A stretch of DNA of 64,000 nucleotides, taken from assembly GCA_033398695.1 (NCBI GenBank), contig CM065811.1, forward strand, positions 74,962,001 through 75,026,000, in the 5' to 3' direction. Numbering within the stretch: position 1 is the first letter of the stretch; the number at the start of each line of letters is the position of its first letter. The notes below the pieces were generated by a model that saw nothing but the letters and a program-made list of their open reading frames with translations, had not been told where the DNA came from and ran no database searches. Positions 1 through 10,652 of this stretch are shown one piece after another. The translations under genes and the position numbers were made by a program. Origin of the DNA: Orobanche coerulescens. Lineage: Eukaryota; Streptophyta; Magnoliopsida; Lamiales; Orobanchaceae.

Positions 1-356
1 TTAAATACTTCTTTATCAAACGGTACTTGACTTTAGTGAATACTAGAGATTCATTTTCAAACGGTCTTCAGTCCTGTTCCGATGTGAATGCTGTATCCAC
101 TAGTGTTGTAGCCATATTGGAATAGTCAGGCGCTGTATGGAAGGGTGCTGTATTGAGGTTTCGAGACAGCTTCCATACTTGGCTTTTAACTGAGACTTTG
201 TTACTGAATCTTAGTAGCGCGAGAGCTTTGCTGTATGCTGGCGCTATCAGAAGGTCTTCGATACAGGATTGCAACTTCAACCGGCTTTCGATACAGGGCT
301 TGCTGTATCAAGCTTTGTTGTTTGGCAATTATCAAAACAACATTATTTTTCCAACA
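1..356 (-). mobile_element. Start of an LTR of an unidentified LTR retrotransposon, running off the left edge
   Basis: Read on the minus strand, copia gag coding sequence stops abruptly at position 357. The next bases (from 356 leftwards) begin TGTTGGAAAAATAATG, a typical plant LTR start with TG and no coding continuity. The rest of the segment has no convincing protein and repeats the word GCTGTAT / ATACAGC several times. I infer an LTR element inserted into the gag gene of the copia element to its right. The other LTR and the target duplication lie outside the window, so element type and completeness are unknown. The alternative is a deletion junction. Confidence 0.5.
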
Positions 357-637
357 GTCATTGAGCCCATCATAAAGCCACGGACTAGCACGTCATCCTT
401 GACCCATTTTTCATGGACGTCAATGTCTTCCTGATTACCCCTAGTCCGGATTGGAGTCGGTGGAATGTCCGCCTCCAAGACGTATCCCAGAGACTCCATA
501 CTGAGTACAATCATCAGATTCCGCAACCAGTCAACAAAGTTGGGGCCAGTTAGGAGATTCTTTTCAAGTAGTATTGCAAGTGGGTTTTTAGCCATTTTAG
601 AGAGATTCAATTTCGTTTTCTGCAAAGATTTAGACAA
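357..637 (-). pseudogene. Ty1/copia gag, N-terminal fragment
   Basis: The minus-strand frame from 637 reads as the start of a copia Gag polyprotein: a short polar leader, then NLLTGPNFVDWLRNLMIVL and GYVLEADIP, the usual gag opening (nucleic-acid target phrase, then an F/W-D-W helix). About 94 residues remain before the frame is cut at 357 by the LTR-like sequence described for 1-356. Together with the PBS at 2288-2299 and the LTR at 2301-4600, all on the same strand and in the correct order, this is the gag of the BARE/Angela-like element. The 1.65-kb distance from PBS to gag is long, but long untranslated leaders are known in BARE/Angela elements. No pol is present in the window. Confidence 0.7.
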
Positions 638-2287
638 GATTAAATTAGTGACTTGTTTAATTATGACCGAGTATAGAATTTAAGGGCTTGTATAATTCTT
701 GTCTCGGCTCCCACTAATTTTATCGGAATTACACACTCCCATGTTATAATCCGGAAATCATGGTTAGATCGACTTCTTAGTGGTGATCAAGTTCTTTACA
801 AATTTTAACAGACGCAACCTATCAGGTTTCTTGCCAATTAATTTATGTAAAGTGGTGTCTAACACCAACCCGTCTAACGGATGATTTGATCTTATTTTAC
901 CCCTAGTCTTCATGCCCTCAACCTATCAGGTTTCTTGGCAATCCAGACTATCTAAGTTGTTGACCATCAACGTCTATCAGTTTGACTATTGAATCTCACC
1001 CGGCAACCTATCAGGTTTCTAGGGGCGAAATTTATCACCAACCGAAGGCATCTAATGCACTCAAGAATTTTTCAACCTCTACCAAATGTACTACCCCGAT
1101 AACTCGGAAGCATAGCACACCAGCTCGGGTATCAATTTTCTACGAGTTTGATGGAGGGTAGGAAACCTCGTAACCTTTTTCAAACTTAGTCTGTTTGTAG
1201 TCGGGAGAATTTCGCGATTAATGTTACACTTTGCACATTAATTCAATTATACGCGCGTTTGTTGGTTTGTCAATCATTCAAAATGAAAAACAGAAAACAG
1301 TAACCTAGTTACTACCAACATATAGCTCATGGACCTAATTCTGGGCCAAGCGAATGACCCAATAAAAAAGCAGTCTTCGATTCTTCGTCTTCTCGGTCGG
1401 TTGTCTTCGGTCTTCGTCATACCCAAAATAATAATTACATCATTGAAAAATTGCATCCTATACAAGTTTTTCTAGTAAATATAAATAGGCTCAAAACGGC
1501 CTTTACAACCCAATCGAATCGAACAAATCAAAAACTAAGTCCACGAGCTATATCACCATCACATAAGGATTCCATACAACATGTAATGGCAATGAAATTA
1601 AACAATTAATTTTTTAATATAAATTAATCTAATTAATCTATTCAATTTCTACTATATTAATCCAATTAATATAAAGTGGCATTAAAATTAAATAATCAAT
1701 TAATATATTAATCCAATCAATATAAAATTATCCTATTCAATTTTAATGGTATTAATCCAATTAATACTAATAATCGTCATTTTAATTCGTTCGAAGTAAT
1801 CCAGCCAAAATAATATTCTCGTTTAATTTATTTCCCTTGACACAAAAAAATATTCCAAATATTAATTTAGTCAAATTAAAATCCAATTTAAATTTTGGAA
1901 AATAATTACAACGAAATATAAACTTAAAACGGAGTCCCGGACAATTCGGTTTTAGGCTGACCATGGCCGATTCAAAATCGGGTAAAACCCGAGGGTCTGG
2001 CCGAGCCATGCTTGGCGACTGGCGAGTCACGATCGGCGAGCATCGGTGCCTCTCGGCAGTGCGGCGAGACATGGCCGAGCATGCTCGGCAACACCGGCGG
2101 CCAGGCTGATCTTTACCGACACCGCTGCAGTGACCGTTTCTTCGTTTTTCGGCCCGTTTCCAAAAACGTGATGCTTCAACGAAGAATTTAAAATCTACGA
2201 TTATTCCAAACATGATTCTAAATCATAATCATCATCCAAAAGCATTCAAAATGCACAAATAATCGTATATACGGAAACATTGACCTC
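638..2287 (-). mobile_element. Long untranslated leader of the BARE/Angela-like copia element
   Basis: This stretch lies between the primer-binding site and gag of the minus-strand copia element. It holds no convincing coding frame; the longest minus-strand frame (1782-2213) has no recognisable domain. The segment is AT-rich around 1600-1900 with repeated TTAATYNAATTAAT words, and GC-rich around 1960-2130. It contains three dispersed copies of CAACCTATCAGGTTTCT, listed separately. I see nothing else in it. Confidence 0.5.
815..1021. repeat. Three spaced copies of CAACCTATCAGGTTTCT
   Basis: The 17-base word occurs at about 815-831, 919-935 and 1005-1021, so it is spaced by roughly 104 and 86 bases, while the sequence between copies differs. 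The core AACCTATCAGGTT is a near-palindrome (AACCT...AGGTT). It lies in the leader of the copia element. Function unknown; a leader structure or protein-binding site is possible. Confidence 0.7.
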
Positions 2288-2299
2288 GCTCCGATACCA
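2288..2299 (-). promoter_or_regulatory. Primer-binding site of the copia element (initiator Met tRNA)
   Basis: The minus strand reads TGGTATCGGAGC one base inside the LTR end (…CCCAACA). This matches the initiator-Met tRNA 3' end complement TGGTATCAGAGC with one mismatch. It fixes the element's orientation as minus and the inner LTR boundary at 2301. Confidence 0.85.
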
Positions 2300-2300
2300 T

Positions 2301-4600
2301 TGTTGGGATTCCGAAACTAAAACAAAATACGCAGCGGAAAATAAAAATAAATCCCAAACAGGAACGATCAAGTAACGTATATACGAAAATATAAATATGA
2401 AGATAAAAATCATACCCTTGAAGCCTTTGAAATAAATCTTCGTAAATATGGATGACGATCACGAACTCCGTCCCGAACACGAAATCCCTTCATCCAAGCA
2501 TCGAAAATTCGAAGCCTCTACCTCACACACGTCGGAAGTTGCCCGGAAAAATTCGATAGTAATCCGTTCTCCAAGAACACGACTAGGAATTACTATAGGA
2601 ATTTATATCTCCATTTTTTTAACTATTATATCATCTCAAAGATGAAAATATAAAAAAAATATCTCTCTCCTTTTTTTTTTTGATACCGAGGTTCCAAGCT
2701 TACACCTGACTAGTCCTCGGGATAACAGCCCCGGCCCCACAGTACTGCTACCAGTTAAATTGCGAGATGTGTATCTGGCTCTCAGGTTCTTAAATATCCT
2801 CAACTACCGCGCACAAGGAGTCGTCCCCCAAGTGATTGCTCCATGCTGGACCCCCCAAATCCAACCGCAGGTTCCCACCGAGATCTGGCCTCCCACACTG
2901 CCGCTTGAAGCCCTCAATATTTAATTGTTCCACCAGCATACCCCGGAGGGCTAAGCCCTAACCCTTAGTCAAAGACTAAGGGATCATTGGGCCTTGAGAA
3001 ATTCAATTCCAAAGTGTTGCCACTAGGAATTGAACCCCTGACCTCCAACTAAATTGAAGGTCAGGTGGCCAACTACGCCAAGGCAGTTGGTTATCTCTCT
3101 CCTTGTTAATGCTCTCGGCAGGAAGCTACTCATTTGCATGAAAGATGAGTTATATATACTACTCCTTTCATCATGTGTGTATTATAATGTGATGATATAT
3201 ATTATAAAAGAATAATTATTCCTTTACAACTATCATTCACAATCATGTGGGAATCTCAACTCTAAGTGAGTTCCCACACACATGCAAGATCATGCCATGC
3301 CAAGAGGGGTGGGCTGCCACAAGGAAGTTTTCTAAAAAACGAGCCGAGCCACTCGGCTCGTGTATCGGACGTTCGTCAAACGACTCTGTTAAATACACTC
3401 TGTTTAATCATAAATGTATTTATATTAATTAATTAATCTAATTAATTAATTATATCAAATACAAATATATTTCTCTAAGAAATATAATTTATGAATTAAA
3501 TTAATTACCCGGTAACTTAATTTTAATTCATAAGACCGCTATTTGATTTATCCAATAAATCATAATTAGATATCCAATATCTAATATTAATAGAGAGATA
3601 ATAAATTCACATTTATCCGTCAACGCTCCTGATGCGCGACTCCGTAGGTCCGTCTCAGCCGGCATTGGGAGGAACCAATGAGTGCGGGCAGCACTTAGCC
3701 AGCCTAGCGGGCCGCACTGTAAACCCCGACTGAGAACGAATGAAGGGATCATTCAAGAACCATTATGTCGTGAATATTATATACGTATAGACCCTTCATC
3801 ATATGTCCCGGTCAAGTCTTCGGGTCACGGTAAAGTCAAACCCTACTGTTGACTAAACTCTATACATCTGTTAATGCAAATCAAGACCGACTGATTAATA
3901 GTGTATCTAATACGACTATATCAGAATGCTTTGGCCAAAGACTCATGATCTTATTTGCCACTAACCGTATAGGACATACGCCTGCTCACTAACAGGAGAT
4001 AGAATCCTTTCTTGGCATACAGTAAAGACTGCTACCTGCCCGTATAGTCCGCACTTCGAGGTCGACTCAGCAATTAAGCAAATGAGTCTAACTACTCTAA
4101 TGACAAACTAAACGTCACAGGCACATCTTCTACTGAATCCTCAAGTCAAAGGTCCACGTATACTATCACAACCTTTTGATTCGTCATTGACTCTCCGAGA
4201 GTGAATACCGTGTGACTGAATCGAGTATGAGTCGTGTTCGAGTATACTGGTCCCACCAATATACTTTATAACTATGCTATCAAGACGTGCACACGTCCTA
4301 GCATCAGTTATACAAGTCTTATTAAAACTTAATGCCCATTTAAGTTTATTGACTTGCGAACGATTTACATAAATAAACTTTAAACACTTCCAGTACATTT
4401 TCTCTTATCCCATAACGAGAATGGAATGTTCAGTTTATTTTCATGGACTTCACTTCAATGTTTACCAAGTCAAGAATGCAATTTAAATACAATAAACAGT
4501 GAATGAATCGAATTGCCTTTTTATATTTATTCCATAATTACAAGTACAATGCCCCTACTCTCTCATCCCCTGAGTGGCATTCGAGGGCATATTCCTAACA
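2301..4600 (-). mobile_element. 5' LTR of a BARE/Angela-like Ty1/copia retrotransposon, with a SINE inside
   Basis: On the minus strand the LTR starts TGTTAGGAATATGCCCTCGA at 4600 and ends CGGAATCCCAACA at 2301, directly followed by the PBS. It spans 2300 bp, or about 1.87 kb once the 419-bp SINE and its duplicated 13 bp are removed. That length, the TGTTRG-AATATGCCCT opening and the CCGCTGCG-type end resemble BARE/Angela LTRs (family assignment is from memory). The outer boundary at 4600 abuts LINE coding sequence, so the element inserted into the LINE. The partner LTR and the second copy of the target duplication are outside the window. The span 3105-4560 holds no other gene. Confidence 0.75.
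2673..3091 (-). mobile_element. Full-length tRNA-derived SINE, 419 bp, with 13-bp target-site duplication
   Basis: The duplication TATCTCTCTCCTT is present at 2660-2672 and 3092-3104. On the minus strand the element begins next to 3091 with a pol III promoter: A box TGGCGTAGTTGG (complement of 3069-3080) and B box GGTTCAATTCC (complement of 3026-3036), about 32 bases apart as in tRNA. It ends in an A run (T run at about 2671-2681 on the plus strand). The body after the tRNA-like head is long for a plant SINE and unrelated to coding sequence. It is intact and inserted in the copia LTR, so it is younger than that element. Confidence 0.9.
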
Positions 4601-6789
4601 GCGCCTCCAAGCGCACCTATCAACAGTCATGGTCTCGGAAAGGTTTAAGGCCTTCAAATCTAATCTCAGTTGCTTCTCCCACGTCCTCCTCGGTCTGCCT
4701 CTCCTCCTCTCCCCGACAACCAATAAACTCTCGACCCTCCTCACCTGAGCAGATGCCTGCCTCCTGCGGATGTGGCCAAACCATCTCAATCTCCCTTCCC
4801 TAACTTTCGCTGAAATGGGCGCCACTTCCAGCGCGTTCCTGAAAACCCCGTTCGCAATTCTATCTAACATTGTGCGACCACACGATCAACGTAACATTCT
4901 CATTTCATCCACTTCCAACTTGCTCTCAAGCGACTTCTTCATCGCCCAACATTCGGAGCCATACAACATTGCAGGTCGGATTGACACTCTATAGAATTTA
5001 CCCTTCAACTTTAGAGGGACTTTCTTGTCGCACAGGACCCCTGTCGCTGCTCTCCACCTTAGCCACCCCGCCTTGATGCGATGCATGACATCATCTTCAC
5101 ACTCACCTTCCTTCTGAATGATTGAACCCAAATACTTGAACTTATCCATACGGGGTATGATCTGATCCGCAATCATTACCTCTACATCTTCCTCGTTGGC
5201 CTCACCACTAAAGTTACACCAGAGATACTCGGTCTTAGACTGGCTCACACATAAGCCCTGGGATTCTAACTTATCACTCCAAAGCTCCAACTTCGAGTTC
5301 ACCTCCCTTCTCGACTCCTCCACTAACACAATGTCGTCAGCAAAAAGCATGCACCACGGGATGCCATCTTGAATCCCTCACGAAATGACGTCAAGGATTA
5401 GAGCGAAGAGAAGAGGGCTTAGCGCCGACCCCTGGTGTAGCCCTATCTCAACCAGAAAATACTGAGTGTCACCAACTAGGGTCCTAACACACGTCCTAGA
5501 TTGGGAGTACATGTCTTGGATCGCCCTGACGAACGACAACGACACCCTTCTCTCTACAAGGCTCCTCCAACTAACATCGCGCGGAATGCTATCATAAGCC
5601 TTCTCTAGATCTATATGAACACCATATGGAGGTCCTTACGCCGCTCTCTAAACTTTTCCATAAGGCGTCTGACGAGATGAATGGCCTCAGTCGTGGACCT
5701 CCCCGGCATGAAGCCAAATTGGTTCTTTGAGATCTCAACTTCTCTTCTAACCCTGCCTTCCACCACTTTTTCCCAAAGTTTCATAGTATGACTTAGGAGT
5801 TTAATACCCCTATAGTTACTACAACTCTAAGCATCGCCTTTGTTCTTGAAAAAAGGCCCGACAATTCTATGCCTCCACTCTGTCGGCATCTTAGAACCTC
5901 TGAGGAGGACGTTGAACAGCTCTGCTAGCCACTGAACTCCGACTTCCTCCAGACAAATCCACACCTCAATAGGGATCTGATCTGAACCTACAGCCTTAGC
6001 TCTACCCATTTTCATTAGGGCACCCTTTACTTCCTCCTTGTTGATGCTCTCACAGGAACTAAACGAACGAGCAGAAGATAGACTAACTCCTTGCACCACT
6101 GAGTCACTACCTCTAGCCTCATTGAAAAGTTCGAAAAAATACCTATTCCACCGCTCCTTAATAGCCACATCGTTCACTAACACTTGGCCCAAATCATCCT
6201 TAATAAACTTAACGGGACCCAGGTCGCGCCGCCCTCTTTTCCTAGCTTTCGCTAGTTTAAAAATAGCATCCCCTCCTTCTTTGGTGTCTAGGCGCTTGTA
6301 CATCTCCTCGTAAGCCTCACCTTTAGCCTTAGCTACTACCTTCTTAGCTTCTCTTTTCGCCACCTTGTACGCTACAATATTCAAGATTCTCTCCTCCCCA
6401 GCACTAACCGACAAAAGCTCCATAAATAGCGCTTGTTTAGCCTTAACCTTGTTTTGGACCTCCTCATTCCACCACCATGCATCCCTAGGTCCACTACTGC
6501 CCGAAGAAACCCCTACCACCTTCTCGCCACTCTCCTAATAGCATTGGCCATGCTGGTCCACATAAGGTTAGCATCGCCCCCACGCAAAAAAACCTCCTTC
6601 GCGGGTCAGAGACTCCTTGCTTATTGTCGCCTTCTCACCCTTCAGATCCTTCCAGAGAATCCTAGGTCTAGCTTCTCTAGCCCTGCTAACAACACGACCT
6701 CCCATGGATAAATCCATAGCCAGCCGCCGGTGTTGAGAAGCACATGCCTCGCTCCGGAACACCTTGCAGTCCACGCACGCCCTAGCATC
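4601..6789 (-). pseudogene. LINE (APE-type non-LTR retrotransposon): reverse transcriptase half, degenerate
   Basis: Minus-strand translations in shifting frames give the linker and reverse transcriptase of a plant LINE. In order: ACVDCKVF and RRLAMDLSMGG region (6560-6780), DAWWWNEEVQNKVKAKQ (about 6470), the finger/palm start, NQFGFMPGRSTTEA (about 5700), FIDLEKAYDSIPRD (motif A, about 5600), GLHQGSALSPLLF (motif B, about 5420), MLFADDIVLV (catalytic FADD motif, about 5330), then the thumb and the C-terminal RWFGHIRRR segment (about 4780). The reading frame is broken by several frameshifts and a TAG near 5828. The C-terminus is cut at 4601 by the copia LTR. The upstream endonuclease half lies at 16442-17094, separated by gypsy element A. 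The domain order and wording fit the RTE-like plant LINEs often annotated 'craniofacial development protein 2-like'; that clade call is from memory. Confidence 0.85.
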
Positions 6790-6944
6790 TGTAATATCCG
6801 GATTTATTACGGTGTATTTCATCTGTATTCAAACCATGTATTATTCGGATTGGTGGTTTTGATTATTGGAGTATGATATTTCGTGCATTGATATCATTGT
6901 ACATAAGTATAGAAACATGCAAAATTGCTCAAACAACCTCGTGA

Positions 6945-7169
6945 TAGCGCACGCTAAGAATGTATCTTAACGCGCGCTATCGGGCTATTATTAGCGCACG
7001 CTATGCAGGTAGGAGTTGCGTGCGCTAAGGACTCAATTATTGAGCGGGACAGCTAGCACATGCGCCAGCCGGGACATGGGTCCGAATAAGATTCTCGCGG
7101 ACGAGCCCGGATAATTCTGAAGTCAACCATTATTAGCGCACGCTAAGGAATGCTTAGTAGCGTGCGCTA
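6945..7169. repeat. Cluster of six TAGCGYRCGCTA palindromes upstream of the TATA box (gypsy A 5' LTR)
   Basis: Copies lie at 6945-6956, 6968-6979, 6992-7003, 7016-7027, 7134-7145 and 7158-7169, each a perfect or one-off 12-bp palindrome. The eight central bases alternate purine and pyrimidine (GCGCACGC, GCGTGCGC, GCGCGCGC). The last copy ends 21 bases before the TATA box at 7191. The same cluster recurs in the 3' LTR at about 14220-14445, with a few copies eroded. Confidence 0.9.
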
Positions 7170-7190
7170 ACTTGTTAAAATGCAGAATAT

Positions 7191-7198
7191 TATAAATA
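7191..7198 (+). promoter_or_regulatory. TATA box of gypsy A 5' LTR
   Basis: TATAAATA follows the palindrome cluster and precedes a pyrimidine-rich stretch, as in other plant LTR promoters. The matching box in the 3' LTR is near 14466. The transcription start has not been determined. Confidence 0.6.
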
Positions 7199-7989
7199 GG
7201 ACAACAACTCATTTTGGCTTGCATTTTACTCGTTCCTTCTGCATTCTTGAGAGACCAGAGAGCTGTGATATCCTCCTACACACTTAGAACACATTTTGTT
7301 GGTGTTTATATATTGGTTATCATTTGGGAATAATCATTGAAGTGGAATAGCACCTTGGAGTGGCATACAACCAACCGGAGTCGGATTCTACCTTACGGTT
7401 CAGTGATTTTCATCATATTAAGGTATGTTCAATCTATCTCCAGACTTAGAGTTGGATTCTAACGATTTGGATGATCATGTTAACAAGATATGGATTTTCA
7501 TAGATGAATTATCCAAGTATATTATGTTTGGAATATTTTGAGATGATTAAGCCTTAAGTACCTTGATTATGATCATCATGATTCGAATCTTATTACATTG
7601 AACAAGTAAAGGAAGCTTCTATCATTGGTAATTCGAATCTAGTAGATGACTTCATAATAATCATGGACTTGACTTTAACAAATCATTATTGTTGGATAAA
7701 TCTAAAGGATTGATCATGGAAATATTTATCTAGTATAGATGGAACGTTTAAACCACTTCAGCATGATAATATTGATTGATATAAAGGTGTTGATATCAAC
7801 CGTTAAGCCTTTCAAATTGTCGTGTGTAGATTTGTAGTCGGAATGGAATATGATTTTATAATGGTATGCATATCCTTGAATCCGAAGTTGTTGTTATCCA
7901 TAAGATCATTCATAATCGTATGTACATGGTATTCATGGAAGTAACATGAAGTATCACGGAAGATTTCATTGTTTCGATCATGGCGAGAA

Positions 7990-8014
7990 CAGTTTACTGC
8001 TCAGCAGTAAACTG
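7990..8014. repeat. 25-nt perfect hairpin in gypsy A LTR
   Basis: CAGTTTACTGCT and AGCAGTAAACTG form two 12-base arms around a single C. The same hairpin is perfect in the 3' LTR at 15265-15289. In gypsy B the corresponding place (near 25313-25335 and 32632-32655) is eroded. It lies just before the second palindrome cluster, in the presumed transcribed part of the LTR. Confidence 0.85.
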
Positions 8015-8023
8015 CCATGCATA

Positions 8024-8250
8024 GATAGCGCACGCTCTGCTATGAATATTAACGTGCGCTATCGAGCACGAGTTAGCGTGCGCTACGTTTGGTATGTAAC
8101 GTACGCTAGACCATCAGACGAGTCAGTCGGGTGGTCAGTGAAGTACTGACCATGCATAGTTAGCGTACGCTAGGCTTTGTTGTTTGCGTGCGCTATCGGG
8201 CAGACTTAACGCACGCTACACAGAGTACTTAACGTGCGCTAAGCAGTTCA
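8024..8250. repeat. Second palindrome cluster in gypsy A 5' LTR
   Basis: About eight more TAGCGYRCGCTA-type copies with AT-side variants (TAACGTGCGCTA, TAACGTACGCTA, TAGCGTACGCTA, TTGCGTGCGCTA, TAACGCACGCTA) lie at intervals of roughly 20-50 bases. A further single copy is near 8542. The 3' LTR counterpart is about 15297-15515. Between two of the copies lies the variable hairpin segment (8115-8152) discussed in the findings. Confidence 0.85.
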
Positions 8251-9174
8251 AGCAGATTGCATTTTATGAACTTTTGGCCGTAAATCGAATTGTTAAACAT
8301 TCGTACGACGTGAGATAAATCCTATATCATTTCTTTTGTTAAGGTTTGGTCTCGTTACGTGATTGATTGAGGAGGACGACCTTCGAGTGTTCATTTTCGT
8401 GGAAGTGTTGTTCTTGTCTTCAAATCGAGGCATGTACTTTAATTGTTTTATATATTGTTGTTATACATATTGTCGTGCATGTATGTCGTTATTGTATGTC
8501 CACCTCGTGTTGCTCCGACGGGATCATCGGGGGATCTATGCTAGCGTGCGCTGGATCATCGGACGGGTTTTTCCACCACGGGTTGGTCTGACGGGATCAT
8601 CGTGGGTTCTAGGCAGTGAACGCTGGATCGACGGAATTACCATGTGTATGTTATGATATCATGTTGTGATTATCAGTTGTGTATGTCATTTATGAGTTTC
8701 TCGTAGGAGAAGACTCGTTGGTATTTTGTCGTTTACGTTATTATTCTTCGTGAGATATGAATAATATGTTATGGTACTTGTACTAGCATCATTGTGCTAA
8801 CCCCTTCGGGGGTGAACATTTTGTTTGTGTTCAGGATCCAGGAGAGCGGGGAAACAACCACTGGAATTGTATGACGACGAGGGTGCAGAGTGATGTCCCG
8901 ACTGGGTTTATTTATCTGTTGTTTATTCGTTATTTCAATAAGTACTCGAGTACGAAGTCAATTGTGATGGATTTGAATTTGGTGATGTATTATTGAGTTC
9001 TATTGAACAATTGTACTATTTTTGTATTTGGTCAGAACTATTGTACCGTAATTCCGTTATTTCCATTCGTTAGTACCTTTTAATGCTTGTTCAATTCTTC
9101 AGCCTTGTAAATCCTTATGTAAAGGATTTACGGCGCTGTAATATTCCTGAATATATCGGGGGTGTTACAGAATA

Positions 9175-9186
9175 TGGTATCAGAGC
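9175..9186 (+). promoter_or_regulatory. Primer-binding site of gypsy A
   Basis: TGGTATCAGAGC lies five bases after the 5' LTR end (9169). It is an exact match to the usual plant initiator-Met tRNA PBS. Confidence 0.95.
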
Positions 9187-9404
9187 TAAGATTATGGATA
9201 TCTTGGCCGTTGGGTTAAAATAGGGGTCATTTATGTCTTTTGAGGTAACCGGCCGTGAATGACATCACTGCACTGGCTACGTCTTCATGCGAACGGTGAT
9301 TGTAAGTTCCTAAACTCTATCTCGTTCTTTACATATTGTGTCTCTTTATACTCGAATATTAGAACGATGTTGCTTCCTGTATATTGAGTATTTATGCTTA
9401 CAGT

Positions 9405-10652
9405 ATGTTGAGAGGCGGACATGGACGTGGTCGCGGTCGTGGACGCGGACGAAGAAATGCTGAAAGGGAAGCGTCGCCTTCTAACCAGGCCAATCATAGC
9501 TCAGGCGAGCCGCAACAATCTATTAATAACAAACCAGATCCTGCTGTACCAGAGATCCTTCGTCAAGTGGTGAACCAGATGACTCAGTTCGCCCAGGTCG
9601 TGGATCGAATGCAAGTGGTGGTGGGACTACAGCAGGGAGAAAGACAGCAAGGGATCCCAGACATGGGAAATCGAGGTGACCGGTGGCTGCAAGAGGTGGC
9701 GAAGATGCAAGCACCCAAATTCGACGGTATTTCTGAGACTCCCACCTGGGACCATTGGTTGAAAGAACTGGAGAAAATCTTTGCCGGAATTAACTGCCCA
9801 GACGACCGGAGAGCCTCTATTGCTCAATATTTTCTGATAGGGGAAGCGTCCGAATGGTGGGAATCCATCCGGCCTGTGGACCACGATGCCGATTGGACAG
9901 AGTTTATATTGATGATGGAAGCTCAGTATTGCCCTCGTCCTATGAGGGAAGCCAAAGTTCAGGAGTTTTTCTCCGCTCAGCCTTCTGACGTGCCAGTATC
10001 CCAGGCGATTAAGATGTTTAACCAACAACTGGTATTTGTTCGACATCTGGTCAGAACAGATGCAGAAATGATGATCCATTTCGATATGAGAATGAAACCA
10101 GAAATCCGGAGGTACATGTCCGGATTTGAATGTACCACACTCCGTCAATACCAGGATAAGGCGTTGGCATATGAGATCAAGGAAGCAGCCATGGAGAAAT
10201 TTTCGGAATCTAAGAAACAGAAAGTCTCTGGTACTTTTACAGAGCACAAGAACAGCGGGCCCCGTAAGGCCCAGTCATCCTTTCACTCTTTCAAGAAACC
10301 TCCGCACCCAGTTAGGAGCGGAAAGAACTTCGGAGCGACATCAACTATTACTGATGTTACCAGGAAATGCTTTAACTGCGCCCAGACAGGGCACTATCGA
10401 CGGAATTGCCCCCTTCCTGCCGTGACTTGTTTTGATTGTGGACGAGAGGGACATCGGGCAGTGTTTTGTGAAGAGGCTGCAAAGTCTTTTAGAGCCCGTA
10501 CACCACAGCCCGATCGAGAAGAAGCCGGTATCAATGCAGACAATAAAGTGTTCAGATGCCTCAGAATTTTGGCCGCGGACGAGGCAGAGGACAATGGGAC
10601 CGAAAGGGGACATCGAGCGCCGGATCTGCTCCCCCACGTCTGTACGAGATGA
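9405..10652 (+). pseudogene. gag of gypsy A, frame open but shifted before protease
   Basis: The frame starts at the first ATG after the PBS (MLRGGHGRGRG), with an Arg-Gly-rich N-terminus shared with elements B and C. The retrotransposon gag domain follows (WDHWLKELEKIF, AQYFLIGEASEWW, about residues 110-250). Two CCHC zinc knuckles come next: CFNCAQTGHYRRNC (about 10370) and CFDCGREGHRAVFC (about 10430). Near 10545 homology moves into the next frame, which carries the second Gly-Arg patch and the protease, so about the last 35 residues of this frame are out of frame. Gag packages element RNA into cytoplasmic particles. One indel separates it from pol; in related elements gag-pol is one frame. 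Confidence 0.85.

Larger units (their letters stand above)
6790..9169 (+). repeat. 5' LTR of gypsy A
   Basis: The LTR is 2380 bp with TG...CA ends. A TATA box (TATAAATA) lies at 7191-7198, immediately downstream of a palindrome cluster. The 3' part has two related copies of a segment around GACGGGATCATCG (8515-8540 and 8585-8605). The end GGCGCTGTAATATTCCTGAATA is shared with the other gypsy LTRs in the window and probably marks the 3' processing region. Small frames inside the LTR are repeat artefacts. Confidence 0.95.

Noticed and set aside
1782..2213. 143-residue minus-strand open frame
   Set aside because: It has no recognisable domain, lies in the leader of a copia element, and is explained by the local GC-rich composition.
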